From Oscillospiraceae bacterium (GTDB lineage: Bacteria > Bacillota > Clostridia > Oscillospirales > Oscillospiraceae): a stretch of DNA of 58,927 bases. Shown here in pieces: positions 50,014-58,927 of this stretch (positions are counted from its first letter, which is position 1; every line of letters begins with the position of its first letter). A model generated the notes under the pieces. The model was not told the origin of the DNA. It saw nothing but the letters and a program-made list of their open reading frames with translations, and did no database searches. The DNA lies in NCBI GenBank assembly GCA_017429325.1, contig JAFRPC010000021.1:1-58927 (forward strand), read 5' to 3'. The translations under genes were made by a program, and so were the position numbers.

Positions 50014-50525
50014 TCCGCCTTTGTCAGCCGCAGGGCCATCAGGTCCACGTCAAAGTATTTCCCGTCGATCCGGAAATAGCCGGGCCAGGTGCCGCAGGGG
50101 ACAAAGCCGTACTTCCGGTACAGAGCCTTGGCCCGCAGGTTGTCCGAGCGGACGGCCAGGGTGATCAGCTCCGCCCCGGTCTCTTCGGCGTAATTGATCA
50201 TCCGCTCCATGAGTCCGGAGCCCACGCCCCGGCCCCAGTAGTCCCGCAGCACCGTGATCCCCAGCTCCCGGCGGTGGGCCAGGCGGGGCCGCTTGCTGCC
50301 GTTGAGGCTGCTGTTGCCCACGATCTTCTCCCCGTCCAGAGCCAGGAACATCTGGTTGCAGGGGTCGTTTTGCAGGGATTCCAGGTACTTTGTCTCCTGC
50401 TCCAGGCTGATCGGCAGACCCTCCGCGCCGAAGGTCAGGTTGTCGCTCTCCCTGCCGACGGTTTTCAAATAGTCCAGCAGCTGCGCCGCGTCGCCGGGCA
50501 CAGCAAAGCGATAGGTGATCTCCAT
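50010..50525 (-). CDS. GNAT family N-acetyltransferase
   Basis: 171 residues. VLRDYWGRGVGSGLMERM is the acetyl-CoA loop and NLRAKALYRKYGFVPCG the C-terminal motif; it resembles RimI/RimL-type small-molecule or protein acetyltransferases. AAAGGAGA precedes ATG 50525. Coupled to the next GNAT. Confidence 0.92.
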   Translation of the reverse strand: MEITYRFAVPGDAAQLLDYLKTVGRESDNLTFGAEGLPISLEQETKYLESLQNDPCNQMFLALDGEKIVGNSSLNGSKRPRLAHRRELGITVLRDYWGRGVGSGLMERMINYAEETGAELITLAVRSDNLRAKALYRKYGFVPCGTWPGYFRIDGKYFDVDLMALRLTKAE

Positions 50526-50541
50526 ATCAAATCTCCTTTCT

Positions 50542-50606
50542 GCCTTCCCCCTCGGGGGAAGGTGGCGTCGGGCGTCTCACGGAAGCCCGGCGACGGATGA
50601 GGGGCG
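50542..50606 (+). repeat. GCCTTCCCCC...GGATGAGGGGC palindromic element
   Basis: Outer stem CCTTCCCCC/GGGGGAAGG and the tail CGGATGAGGGGCG match 5053-5109. The central stem (CGTCGGGC...GCCCGGCG) is unrelated. Confidence 0.9.
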
Positions 50607-50634
50607 TTCCAGGTCTGCTGCCCCTTTCGATCAG

Positions 50635-51510
50635 TCACAGCTCCAGCTTCGTTTGACTGAACCGCTCCGGCAGCTCGCCGATCCAGCGGAAGCAGTCCTC
50701 GGGCCGCCAGAGCATCCCGTATTTCTCGCAGCGCTCCCGGAGCAGGGCCATGAGCCGCCCCTCGTTGGGACTGGACAGGGTGTAGGCCGTGCCAAAGGTC
50801 TTCTCATATCGGGCCCGGAGCCCCGGGAAATGCCGGTCCAGGGCGGCGTAGTAGTATTCCCGGTTCCCGCCCCGCAGGGTCATGCCCATGCCGAAGCAGA
50901 CGATCCCCCGGACGCCGACTTCTGCGCAGGCCTCCAAAATGGCGGTGACGTTTTCCTCCGTGTCGTTGAGGAAGGGGAGGATGGGGCTCAGCCAGACGAA
51001 GGCAGGGACGCCGCGCTTTTGCAGCTCGGCCAGCACCGCCACCCGCCGCCGGGTCGTGCAGACCCGCGGCTCTAAGATGCGGCAGAGCGCCTCGTCCCAG
51101 GTGGTCAGGGTCATCTGTACCACGCATTTTGCTCGGCGGTGAATGGCCTCCAGCAGGTCCAGGTCCCGCAGGAGCAGGTCGGATTTCGTCAGGACCGCGG
51201 CGCCGAAGCCGTAGCGCTCGATCAGCTCCAGACAGCGGCGGGTCAGGCCCAGGGAGGCCTCGCAGTGCATATAGGGGTCCGACATGGAGCCGGTGCCGAT
51301 CATGCAGGGCTTCCGCCGGGAGCGCAGCGCCGCTTCCAGCAGGGCAGGGGCGTTCTGCTTGACCTCCACGTCCTCAAAGGGGTGGGTGAAGCCATAGCAA
51401 AGACTGCGGCTGTCGCAGTAGACGCAGCCGTGGGTGCAGCCCCGGTAGACGTTCATCCCGAGGCCGCCGTCAGACTTGTGCAGCAGGCTCTTCGCTTCGG
51501 TCAGGTGCAT
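50635..51510 (-). CDS. SPL-family radical SAM protein
   Basis: 291 residues. The radical SAM cluster is YRGCTHGCVYCDSR (~24-37). GTGSMSDPYMHCEA and the strand VQMTLTTWDEAL fit the spore-photoproduct-lyase-like group annotated as Rv2578c/SplB-like. No homologue-specific substrate can be inferred. Four bp after the stop of the gene at 51515, so they form an operon. Confidence 0.88.
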   Translation of the reverse strand: MHLTEAKSLLHKSDGGLGMNVYRGCTHGCVYCDSRSLCYGFTHPFEDVEVKQNAPALLEAALRSRRKPCMIGTGSMSDPYMHCEASLGLTRRCLELIERYGFGAAVLTKSDLLLRDLDLLEAIHRRAKCVVQMTLTTWDEALCRILEPRVCTTRRRVAVLAELQKRGVPAFVWLSPILPFLNDTEENVTAILEACAEVGVRGIVCFGMGMTLRGGNREYYYAALDRHFPGLRARYEKTFGTAYTLSSPNEGRLMALLRERCEKYGMLWRPEDCFRWIGELPERFSQTKLEL

Positions 51511-51514
51511 GGTC

Positions 51515-52531
51515 TCACATCCGTTCCAGATGGCAGTTCAGCAGCCAGGGCTTGTAGTCGTCCGGCTCAAAGAGCCGGTCCGAGGCCGGGTCTCCGTATC
51601 GCCGCACCAGCTCTCCTAAGGTGACGCGCCGGGCCTCCCGCAGGGCCGGAATGTCCTCCTCGACCACCCGCCGCACCAGCTCCTCCATGGGGTCGGTCTT
51701 CAGGTTCCCGATGCGCCACTCCGGGCGCATGTGGGTGAAGTTGAAGAAGAGGTCGTAGTTGTTGGAGATGTAGAGCACAATGTCGCCGTCGTTGTGGGGG
51801 ACGGCGTGGGAGGCGTCGTCCCGCCAGGCGGCGCAGAGCTCCGCCTCGGTGCGCTGCGCGTTGTAGTTCAGGAAATGGGGGATCAGCGCCTCCGGGACGT
51901 GGCCCTTGCGGATGCGGATGGGGTAGAGCGTCCGGTTTTCGCCATCGCAGCTCCCCGCGTGGACGAAAAACTTGAAGCCTCCCAGGGCCTCGCAGCGGCG
52001 GGGCAGCTCCAGCTCCTCCGACAGGCGCAGCAGCGCCGCGGCCTCCTCCCGGTTCTCCTCGTTTAGGAAGAGCTGCCAGCGGGGACGGATGCCGTTGGCC
52101 AGCAGGAGCTCCGTGGCCGCAAGCAGCTCCCGGAAGGCGCCCTTCCGGCCCACATAGCGGTCCGTCATGGGCTCCAGCCCGAAGAACGTGAGCTGGACGC
52201 AGGAGACGCCCACCTCCCTGAGGAAGTTGACATAATCCGGGTCCCGCGCCAGACGCCAGAAGCTGGCCAGCTCGAAGCGCTCCGGCGGCTCGCCGGTGGA
52301 GAGGGCCTTGTCCCGCTCCCACTGGGCCCGGTAGTCCGGGCAGAAGTCCGGCTCCCGCAGCCAGCTGTAAAAGGTGATCTTGTCGAACCATGGCTTGAAC
52401 TGCTCCACGATCCAGGCGTCCGCGCCGGGGCCCATGTCCCGGTTGGGCATGTGGCCCAGCCAGCAGTGGCGGCAGCGGTTGGGGCAGCCATAGAGGTCCG
52501 CGCAGAGGAATAGGGGCCTGTCGTATTTCAT
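51515..52531 (-). CDS. Radical SAM protein
   Basis: 338 residues. The cluster motif is YGCPNRCRHCWLGHMP near the N-terminus. No SPASM Cys set is seen. ATG 52531 sits behind GGGAGG; an upstream start at 52570 would add an unlikely tail. Neighbour radical SAM protein and PHP enzyme suggest a shared process, unidentified. Confidence 0.88.
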   Translation of the reverse strand: MKYDRPLFLCADLYGCPNRCRHCWLGHMPNRDMGPGADAWIVEQFKPWFDKITFYSWLREPDFCPDYRAQWERDKALSTGEPPERFELASFWRLARDPDYVNFLREVGVSCVQLTFFGLEPMTDRYVGRKGAFRELLAATELLLANGIRPRWQLFLNEENREEAAALLRLSEELELPRRCEALGGFKFFVHAGSCDGENRTLYPIRIRKGHVPEALIPHFLNYNAQRTEAELCAAWRDDASHAVPHNDGDIVLYISNNYDLFFNFTHMRPEWRIGNLKTDPMEELVRRVVEEDIPALREARRVTLGELVRRYGDPASDRLFEPDDYKPWLLNCHLERM

Positions 52532-52592
52532 GGGAACCTCCCGTTTTCGTTTCGTGATCTCAGACTGCATGAGGGCATCCGCCCCTGCGAAA

Positions 52593-53471
52593 TCAGGGGT
52601 GATCGGACAGACACCCCGCCGCCGTGAGGAAGCGGCGCAGGCCCTCCGGCCAGGGCCGTTCAGGCGACAGCCCGGTCTCCCCCAGGGAGACCGTTTTATT
52701 TTGTCCGTGGTAGTCGCTCCCGGCGGTCACGCAGAGCCCGGACCCCTCCGCCAGAGCCAGGACCTCCTCGGTCAGGGCTGGGGAGAAGCCGGAGTAGAAG
52801 GCCTCCAGCCCCTGGAGCCCGAAGCCGGTCAGTCGGGCCACGCGGTCCGCCAGCTCCCGGCCCAGGATGCGCTCTTCCCCGCTGCCGAAGCAGGGGTGGG
52901 CCAAGACGGGGATGCCGCCGGAGCCAAGGATCCCGGCAATGGCCGTTTCTGGGCGGATCTGCTCTTCCGGCAGGGCCTCGAAGTCCAGGAAGCGGCGGAG
53001 GGCCTGGCCGACGGTCCCGGCGCAGCCGAGCCGCACCAGCAGATTGCCGAGGTGGGGCTTGCCGGGATTGGGAAGGGCGCGGAGCGCTGCCAGCTCCGCC
53101 GCTGAAAATGTGATGCCGAAGCGGGCGGAGAGCTGCTCCAGCCGGGCCTCTAACTTCCGCATCCGCTGGCTGTGGCCCAGCTCCACGAGCTCCCGGAGCG
53201 CCGCGGCCTCCGCCCGGCAGCCGTAGCCGAGGATGTGGTACTTGCCCAGCTCGTCCTTGCAGGAGAACTCCACCCCCGGCAGGAAGTGGGGAGACTCCGG
53301 CCCCAGCAGGGCCTGGATCTCCGCGCAGCCCCGGATGGCGTCGTGGTCGGTCAGGGAGAAGACCCCGACGCCCGCCGCCTGGACTCGTTCCAGCAGCTCC
53401 GCCGGGGAATCCGTGCCGTCGGAGACGGTGCTGTGCAGATGCAGGTCGATCCGTGTTTCCTTCCGCAGCAT
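52593..53471 (-). CDS. PHP-domain phosphoesterase
   Basis: 292 residues. Metal-binding motifs IDLHLHSTVSDGT, SLTDHD, GVEFSC, LAHPCF and GSDYHGQNK are all present, with the insertion typical of the YciV/RnaM-type 3',5'-nucleoside bisphosphate phosphatase group. Other PHP functions remain possible. Confidence 0.92.
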   Translation of the reverse strand: MLRKETRIDLHLHSTVSDGTDSPAELLERVQAAGVGVFSLTDHDAIRGCAEIQALLGPESPHFLPGVEFSCKDELGKYHILGYGCRAEAAALRELVELGHSQRMRKLEARLEQLSARFGITFSAAELAALRALPNPGKPHLGNLLVRLGCAGTVGQALRRFLDFEALPEEQIRPETAIAGILGSGGIPVLAHPCFGSGEERILGRELADRVARLTGFGLQGLEAFYSGFSPALTEEVLALAEGSGLCVTAGSDYHGQNKTVSLGETGLSPERPWPEGLRRFLTAAGCLSDHP

Positions 53472-53548
53472 AGCGGCCCCTCCCTTCCGATGCTCTGTCT
53501 TATACCGCTATCAAACCATATTTCGTGAAAAAAATCAAGAAGAATCTT

Positions 53549-53591
53549 TGGAAACGCCCTGCAAGCTGATTCGGAAACGTCCTGCAAGCTT
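53549..53591 (+). repeat. Direct repeat, two units
   Basis: GGAAACGCCCTGCAAGCT at 53549 recurs as GGAAACGTCCTGCAAGCT at 53572, one difference. Confidence 0.82.
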
Positions 53592-53647
53592 TCACCGTGT
53601 ATTCCGTTTCGATACGTGGCACGGGGCGTCGAGGGCGCCGCCCCCTA

Positions 53648-54024
53648 CGATTCCCCGCCCGTAGGGGACGGGTCTCCCGTCCCGCCGCGCTCCGTCGTAG
53701 GGCGGCCAGACCCTGGCCGCCGCCCCGCTCGCCCGCCCGCCCGCAGCGGCGCACAGTTTGCACCACGGGACCACCCCCAGGGGACGGGGGATGCGGATTG
53801 CCGCGCCAGTGTGCGCACTGGCTCGCAATGACAAAAACGGGACGTTCCCGCCCGTGGGGACGGGTCTCCCGTCCCGCCGCGCTCCGTCGTAGAGCGGCCA
53901 GACCCTGGCCGCCGCCCCCTACGATTTCCTGCCCGTAGGGGACGGGTCTCCCGTCCCGCCGCGCTCCGTCGTAGGGCGGCCAGACCCTGGCCGCCGCCCC
54001 GTTCGCCCGCCCGCCCGCAGCGGC
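53648..54024. repeat. Three composite GC-rich repeat units
   Basis: A ~75-bp composite occurs at ~53655, ~53850 and ~53932: the dyad GGGACGGGTCTCCCGTCCC, then CGCCGCGCTCCGTCGTAG, then GGCGGCCAGACCCTGGCCGCC. Copies 1 and 3 continue with GCCCGCCCGCCCGCAGCGGC. A GTGCGCACTGG dyad lies at 53810-53822. The whole 53472-54116 gap holds no supportable gene. Confidence 0.88.
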
Positions 54025-54044
54025 GTTCTCCTCGCAGTGACCAA

Positions 54045-54072
54045 CCCGACCCCTTTATAGGGTCGGGCTTTT
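54045..54072 (+). terminator. Terminator-like hairpin of unclear ownership
   Basis: Stem CCCGACCC/GGGTCGGG, seven-base loop, then CTTTT. No plus-strand gene ends upstream, so it may stop read-through or end a small RNA. Confidence 0.55.
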
Positions 54073-54116
54073 GCAATCATGCTGCATCAGGCTTTTGCAA
54101 AAATGCCGAAAACATC

Positions 54117-54145
54117 TTGAAAAATCCGGGGATTTTTGGTAAAAT
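54117..54145 (+). promoter_or_regulatory. Promoter of the leucine-rich repeat gene
   Basis: TTGAAA (54117-54122), 17-bp spacer, TAAAAT (54140-54145). Confidence 0.75.
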
Positions 54146-54221
54146 TCATCTGTCACATAAGCCTGTTCCCCTCGCGTGACGCAAAAAACAGTGAAGAAAC
54201 ACACGAAAGGAGTATCAAGAA

Positions 54222-57200
54222 ATGAAACAAATATCCACAAAACGTATATTGTCTCTGCTGCTGGCCCTGGCGCTGCTGCTGACCCTGCTGCCCCAGGCTG
54301 CCCCCGCCGCCTGTGCCGAAGAGCCCGTCTACTCCGGCACCTGCGGTGACAATCTCACCTGGACCTTCGACCCCGACACAGGCACCCTGACCATCGAGGG
54401 CAGCGGAGCAATGAGAAATTACTACTTTTACAGTACACCTTGGTGGCGTATCAAAGAGAGTATTATTTCTGTTTCCTTACCGGAAGGCCTTACCAACATC
54501 GGCACCTATGCGTTTAGCGACTGCACCGGACTGACCGCGGTAACGATTCCCGAGGGCGTTACCGCTATCGGAGAACATGCGTTCTACAACTGCACCGGGC
54601 TGACCGAAGTGGCGATTTCCGATGACGTTACCGTCATCGGCAACTATGCGTTTAACAAATGCACCCGGCTAACGGAGGTGACGATTCCCAGGAGTGTCAC
54701 TGCCATCCGCGACTATGCGTTCTCCGAATGCAGTCGACTGACCGAGGTGACGATTCCCGAGAGCGTCACTGTCATCGGCAACGCTGCGTTCTCTGGCTGC
54801 TATTCTCTTGCACTGCTGGTTAACGATAGCGCGACCTGTTCCATTGGAGGAAGCAACAACACATTAGGGAAAGCCGGAAGTACCCTGTTAATGGGGTATG
54901 CAGGCTCCACCACAGAAGCATACGCTCAGCAATACAATTATACCTTTCTTCCGCTTGGGACAAGCCCACTGCTGGGAGGCACTTGCGGAGCCGAGGGAGA
55001 TGATCTGACTTGGACGCTGGATACTGAAACAAAAAGGCTCACGATTTCCGGCAGCGGCGCAATGGCAGATTACAATAGTTCTGCGAACATGGCTCCTTGG
55101 TATATTTACAGATCTATTATGGCTTCTATAGCCTTACCAGACGGCCTTAGCTCTATCGGCAGCTATGCGTTCTACGGCTGCTATGGCTTAAGTGAGGTGA
55201 CGATTCCCGAGGGCGTCACCTCCATCGGCGACACTGCGTTCTCCGGCTGCACCGGGCTGACCGAGGTGACAATCCCCGAGAGCGTCACCTCCATCGGCAA
55301 CTATGCGTTTCGTGGCTGCACCGGGCTGACCGAGGTGACGATTCCCGGAAGCGTCAATTCCATTGGCAACTCTGCGTTCTCCGGCTGTACCGGGCTGACC
55401 GAGTTGACGATTCCCGAGGGCGTCACGACCATCGAAAACGCTACGTTCTCCGACTGCACCGGGCTGACCGAGGTGACAATTCCCGAGAGCGTTACCTCCA
55501 TCGGAATTTCTGCGTTCCGCCGCTGTACTGGATTGATCGAAGTGACAATTCCAGAGGGCGTTACCACCATCGGCGATGACGCATTCTGCGACTGCACGGG
55601 ACTGATGGATGTGACAATTCCCGCAAGCGTTACATCCATTGGAACTTGTGCCTTTTCTGGGTGCTTGGGATTAACGGGCTTTGTCGTAAGGAACGGCAAT
55701 CCACGGTATTCCGCAGACGCGGACGGCGTATTGTTCAATGTGGACGGTTCCACGCTGATTTGTTGTCCCGGTGGAAAAAGCGGCACGTATCAGATGCCTT
55801 CATCTGTTACCACCATTTCCTTCAAGGCGTTCTCCGACTGCATCGGGCTGACTGCGGTGACGATTTCTGAGAGTGTCATCTCCATCGACGACGGCGCATT
55901 CCAAAACTGCACCGCGTTGACTGAGATCATCCTTCCCGCAGGATTGCAGAAGCTTGGCTCAGAAGAAATAGGTAGCGGTAACGTCGGCGCATTTCAGGAT
56001 TGCACCGGGCTGACCGAGGTGACGATTCCAGCGGGTGTCACAACCATTGGTGCTTATACGTTTTCCGGCTGCACCGGGCTGACCGCGGTGACGATTTCCG
56101 AGGGTGTCACAAGCATAGGCTGGGATGCGTTCTACGGCTGCATAGGCCTTACCGCAGTGACGATTCCCGCGAGCGTTACCACCATTGGCCCGGATGCATT
56201 CTCCGGTTGTATCGGGTTGACAACTGTGACGATTCCCAACAGCGTTACCTCCATCGGCCACTCTGCATTCTCCGGTTGTATCGGGCTGACAACTGTGACG
56301 ATTCCCAACAGCGTTACCTTCATCGACTTCTATGCATTTTCCGGCTGTACCGGGCTGACTGAGGTGACGATTTCCGAGGGCGTCACTTCTATCGGCAGCA
56401 ATGCGTTTCACCGCTGCACCGGGCTGACCGAGGTGACGATTCCCGGAAGCGTCAATTCCATTGGCTACGGCGCGTTCGAGGACTGTACCGGATTGACTTC
56501 GGTAACGATAGAAGAAGGTGTTTCCGAGATTGATGATTCTGCTTTTGAGCGTTGCATCGGGCTGACCGCTATTACGATTCCCGAGAGCGTCACCACGATT
56601 GGATTCCGTGCATTCTTTGGCTGTTCTTCTCTTTGCAAAGTCGCGATATATAATGCTGACTGCTCGATTGCGTCAGAAATTTACACATTTAATTACACCG
56701 TGGGGTTAAATAATCGGGGAGGAACAGTTTTGCTGGGCTATGCCGACTCCACCACGGAAGCGTACGCACGGAACTACAATTATGCTTTTGTTCCATTTGG
56801 TACATTCCCTCAAGGTGAATGTGGAGCTGAGGGAGATAATCTAACCTGGATATTGGACATAGATACTGGCAGCCTTTCCATTTCCGGCAGCGCCGCAATG
56901 CAAGACTTCGACTATTATCAAGCTCCGTGGTATCCCTACCGCAGCCTGATTGCATCCCTTTGTCTTCCTGAGCAGCTTTCTTCATTAGGAAAATGTGCGT
57001 TCTACTTCTGTACGGAGCTGAATGAGGTGACGATTCCCGAAGGCGTCACGACCATCGGAAACTCTACGTTCTCCGGCTGCACCGGGCTGACCGAGGTGGC
57101 GATTCCTGGAAGCGTCAATTCCATTGGCAACTCTGCGTTCTCCGGCTGCACCGGGCTGACCGAGTTGACGATTCCCGAGGGCGTCACGACCATCGAAAAC

Positions 57201-58772
57201 GCTACGTTCTCCGACTGCACCGGGCTGATCGAGGTGACAATTCCCGAGAGCGTTACCTCTATCGGCAGCTATGCGTTTCGTGGCTGCACCGGGCTGACCG
57301 AGGTGACGATTCCAAACAGCGTTACCTCCATCGGCGAGTATGCGTTCTACGGCTGCACCGGGTTGGTGCAAGCAACAATTTTGAATCCCAGTTGTGAATT
57401 ATATTCCAATTCGCTCCCGGTGAGCAACGACCGCTTCACCATCCGCGGCTATCGCTATTCCAGCGCGGAAGTCTATGCCAGAAATAACAACGTCAATTTT
57501 GAATCCATTGGCGATTGGGATGTTAACGGGCAATGCGGTGAAAACGCTTTTTGGGAGTATAATATATCGCTCCAAAAGCTGACAATTACCGGAAACGGCG
57601 CGATGAACAGTGCTCCATGGCGAACCCTTGGAATGCCGATTGTCTCTGTTACGATGCCTGAAGGCCTGACTTCTATTTGCAATTATGCGTTTTCAGGCTA
57701 CGACATTACAGAGATTTCGATTCCTGCTACGATTGTTTCGATTGGAGCAAATGCGTTCTCCAGATGCACCCTGTTGACCGAGGTGACGATTCCCGAGAGC
57801 GTCACTTCCATCGGCAACTCTGCGTTCTTTGACTGTACCGGGCTGACCTCCATTACGATTCCCGAAGGCGTCACCTCCATCGGCAGATCTGCGTTCTCCG
57901 GCTGTACCGGGCTGAGCGCGGTGACAATTCCAGCAGCTGTTTCCAAAATCGGCAGCTTTGCATTTACCGGATGTGTCGGTCTGAAGAAAATGCTTTTCCA
58001 AGGGAACCAGGCATATATAGAGACTGCGATTTGGGAAACAGAGGACACACTGGAGGATTTGACCTGGTATGAATCCGGAAGAAATATGCTTGGCCCCCAC
58101 GAGCAAGTGGAGGTGTATGCTCCCAGCACAAACTGCGGCGGGGACTTTCATGGAGAAACCACAGAAGACGGTGAACTGCTGTTTTCTGAAGACATGAGCC
58201 CTCGCTACTATGCGGAGAAGTTCGGCTATACCTTTTACGCCACCGACGTCTTCGAGGATGTGAAGCAGGGCAAATACTATACCATCCCCGTGGCCTGGGC
58301 CTACGGCAGGGGCATCACCTCCGGCAAAGACGATACACATTTTGCGCCGAACGAGACCTGCACCCGCGGGCAGGTCGTCACCTTCCTCTGGAACGCGATG
58401 GGCAAGCCAGCGCCGACGATCACGGATTGTCCCTTTGTGGACGTGAAACCTGGCAAGTACTACTATGACGCGATGCTCTGGGCCTTAGAGACCGGTGTCA
58501 CCTCCGGCAAGGACGACACCCATTTCGCGCCGAATGAGACCTGCACAAGAGGCCAGGTGGTGACGTTTATCTGGAACGCTATGGGCAAACCGGAACCGAC
58601 AATTACGGATTGCCCCTTCGTGGACGTGAAGCCCGGCAAGTATTATTATAACGCGATGCTCTGGGCCCTGGAGAACGGCGTCACCTCCGGCACCGACGCG
58701 ACCCACTTCAGCCCCAACCAGACCTGCACGAGAGGCCAGGTCGTGACCTTCCTCTACAACGCCCTTTCGTAA
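54222..58772 (+). CDS. BspA-type leucine-rich repeat surface protein with three SLH modules
   Basis: 1,516 residues. Signal peptide (~1-31), then four blocks, each opened by a C-G-x-x-x-x-L-T-W...G-S-G-A-M module (~38, ~252, ~865, ~1103) and followed by 23-residue LRR_5 units of the form LTEVTIPEGVTSIG..AFSGC. Three SLH repeats (~1345-1516; e.g. VDVKPGKYYYDAMLWAL) anchor it to the wall. Repeat DNA inside the gene is partly near-identical (see findings). AAAGGAG precedes ATG 54222. Its likely role is adhesion or host/partner binding; ligand unknown. Confidence 0.93.
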   Translation: MKQISTKRILSLLLALALLLTLLPQAAPAACAEEPVYSGTCGDNLTWTFDPDTGTLTIEGSGAMRNYYFYSTPWWRIKESIISVSLPEGLTNIGTYAFSDCTGLTAVTIPEGVTAIGEHAFYNCTGLTEVAISDDVTVIGNYAFNKCTRLTEVTIPRSVTAIRDYAFSECSRLTEVTIPESVTVIGNAAFSGCYSLALLVNDSATCSIGGSNNTLGKAGSTLLMGYAGSTTEAYAQQYNYTFLPLGTSPLLGGTCGAEGDDLTWTLDTETKRLTISGSGAMADYNSSANMAPWYIYRSIMASIALPDGLSSIGSYAFYGCYGLSEVTIPEGVTSIGDTAFSGCTGLTEVTIPESVTSIGNYAFRGCTGLTEVTIPGSVNSIGNSAFSGCTGLTELTIPEGVTTIENATFSDCTGLTEVTIPESVTSIGISAFRRCTGLIEVTIPEGVTTIGDDAFCDCTGLMDVTIPASVTSIGTCAFSGCLGLTGFVVRNGNPRYSADADGVLFNVDGSTLICCPGGKSGTYQMPSSVTTISFKAFSDCIGLTAVTISESVISIDDGAFQNCTALTEIILPAGLQKLGSEEIGSGNVGAFQDCTGLTEVTIPAGVTTIGAYTFSGCTGLTAVTISEGVTSIGWDAFYGCIGLTAVTIPASVTTIGPDAFSGCIGLTTVTIPNSVTSIGHSAFSGCIGLTTVTIPNSVTFIDFYAFSGCTGLTEVTISEGVTSIGSNAFHRCTGLTEVTIPGSVNSIGYGAFEDCTGLTSVTIEEGVSEIDDSAFERCIGLTAITIPESVTTIGFRAFFGCSSLCKVAIYNADCSIASEIYTFNYTVGLNNRGGTVLLGYADSTTEAYARNYNYAFVPFGTFPQGECGAEGDNLTWILDIDTGSLSISGSAAMQDFDYYQAPWYPYRSLIASLCLPEQLSSLGKCAFYFCTELNEVTIPEGVTTIGNSTFSGCTGLTEVAIPGSVNSIGNSAFSGCTGLTELTIPEGVTTIENATFSDCTGLIEVTIPESVTSIGSYAFRGCTGLTEVTIPNSVTSIGEYAFYGCTGLVQATILNPSCELYSNSLPVSNDRFTIRGYRYSSAEVYARNNNVNFESIGDWDVNGQCGENAFWEYNISLQKLTITGNGAMNSAPWRTLGMPIVSVTMPEGLTSICNYAFSGYDITEISIPATIVSIGANAFSRCTLLTEVTIPESVTSIGNSAFFDCTGLTSITIPEGVTSIGRSAFSGCTGLSAVTIPAAVSKIGSFAFTGCVGLKKMLFQGNQAYIETAIWETEDTLEDLTWYESGRNMLGPHEQVEVYAPSTNCGGDFHGETTEDGELLFSEDMSPRYYAEKFGYTFYATDVFEDVKQGKYYTIPVAWAYGRGITSGKDDTHFAPNETCTRGQVVTFLWNAMGKPAPTITDCPFVDVKPGKYYYDAMLWALETGVTSGKDDTHFAPNETCTRGQVVTFIWNAMGKPEPTITDCPFVDVKPGKYYYNAMLWALENGVTSGTDATHFSPNQTCTRGQVVTFLYNALS

Positions 58773-58778
58773 TACACC

Positions 58779-58927
58779 GTAGGGACGGCTCTCAGCCGTC
58801 CGCCGTCCCCCGTAAAACCTCCCCTGCTCGCAGGGGAGGGGGACCGGCCTCAAGGCCGGTGGAGGGGTCCTCACGACGAGTGATTCCTCGGGTAGCGGCG
58901 CATATTGTGCGCCACGGGACCGCCCGC
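58779..58927. repeat. Terminal cluster of hairpin repeats
   Basis: GGGACGGCTCTCAGCCGTCC (also at 38027), then CCTCCCCTGC/GCAGGGGAGG, GACCGGCC/GGCCGGTG and GGCGCATATTGTGCGCC. The array reaches the window end. Confidence 0.85.

Noticed and set aside
50635..52531. The two radical SAM genes as part of the peptide locus
   Set aside because: They lie on the other strand beyond a hairpin and two GNAT genes, and show no SPASM or precursor-binding region.

Overview
The window is about 59 kb of GC-rich Firmicutes chromosome. The genes have strong Shine-Dalgarno sites and TTGACA/TATAAT-type promoters. Content includes SLH/BspA surface proteins, VanW and GerMN proteins, WYL and OmpR-type regulators and Clostridia-type operon orders (queA-tgt-yajC, trmK-Nif3). 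This points to a Clostridia member, most likely an Oscillospirales gut commensal. That placement is inference; no 16S rRNA is present.

Layout. 1-7.3 kb: a tandem repeat, an MFS carrier with a GDPD enzyme, a DUF1858 protein, and MATE-trmK-Nif3 followed by yebC; trmK carries an in-frame palindromic repeat. 7.4-12.2 kb: a 2-hydroxyacid dehydrogenase, then a decayed group II intron invaded by a 122-bp MITE, then queA-tgt-yajC on the minus strand, split by a toxin-antitoxin pair whose toxin is truncated. 12.3-16.1 kb: dapA and an acyl carrier protein/MBOAT/SGNH operon, probably for O-acylating an extracellular polymer. 16.2-20.2 kb: a stand-alone 5S rRNA-tRNA-Asn unit, a small membrane-anchored protein, VanW, a class V PLP enzyme and a second MITE. 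20.3-24.2 kb (minus): ComEA-like protein, two-component system, GerMN lipoprotein. 24.4-29.5 kb: D,D-carboxypeptidase, UDG, MATE, coaD and a WYL regulator. 29.5-37 kb: GtrA, a fucose isomerase-like protein, an S66 peptidase, a GPH transporter with a GH31 glycosidase, and a PRTase. 37-45.3 kb: a YgjV-like membrane protein, NUDIX, a two-component system, a sugar ABC importer lacking its ATPase, a LacI remnant and a Fic protein. 45.4-49.4 kb: a compact RiPP-like locus. 49.5-53.5 kb (minus): two GNATs, two radical SAM proteins and a PHP phosphoesterase. 54.2-58.8 kb: a 1,516-residue BspA-type leucine-rich-repeat protein with three SLH modules.

The most interesting region is 45.4-49.4 kb. A Cro/C1-type regulator lies divergent to a radical SAM/SPASM maturase whose promoter contains a palindrome. 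A 47-codon ORF follows whose product ends in a glycine run and a Cys/aromatic-rich tail (WGYCGCYAFSGCYW). An intrinsic terminator and an ABC exporter come next. The small ORF sits inside a 486-bp segment bounded by 30-bp inverted repeats with one mismatch, so the precursor cassette may be mobile or invertible.

The second theme is small repeats: a MITE with 8-bp target duplications at both sites, a 54-57-bp hairpin family at three gene 3' ends, GCCTTCCCCC...GGATGAGGGG elements with variable stems (one inside trmK), short GTAGGG hairpins in many intergenic gaps, and two segments bracketed by inverted arrays of short repeats.
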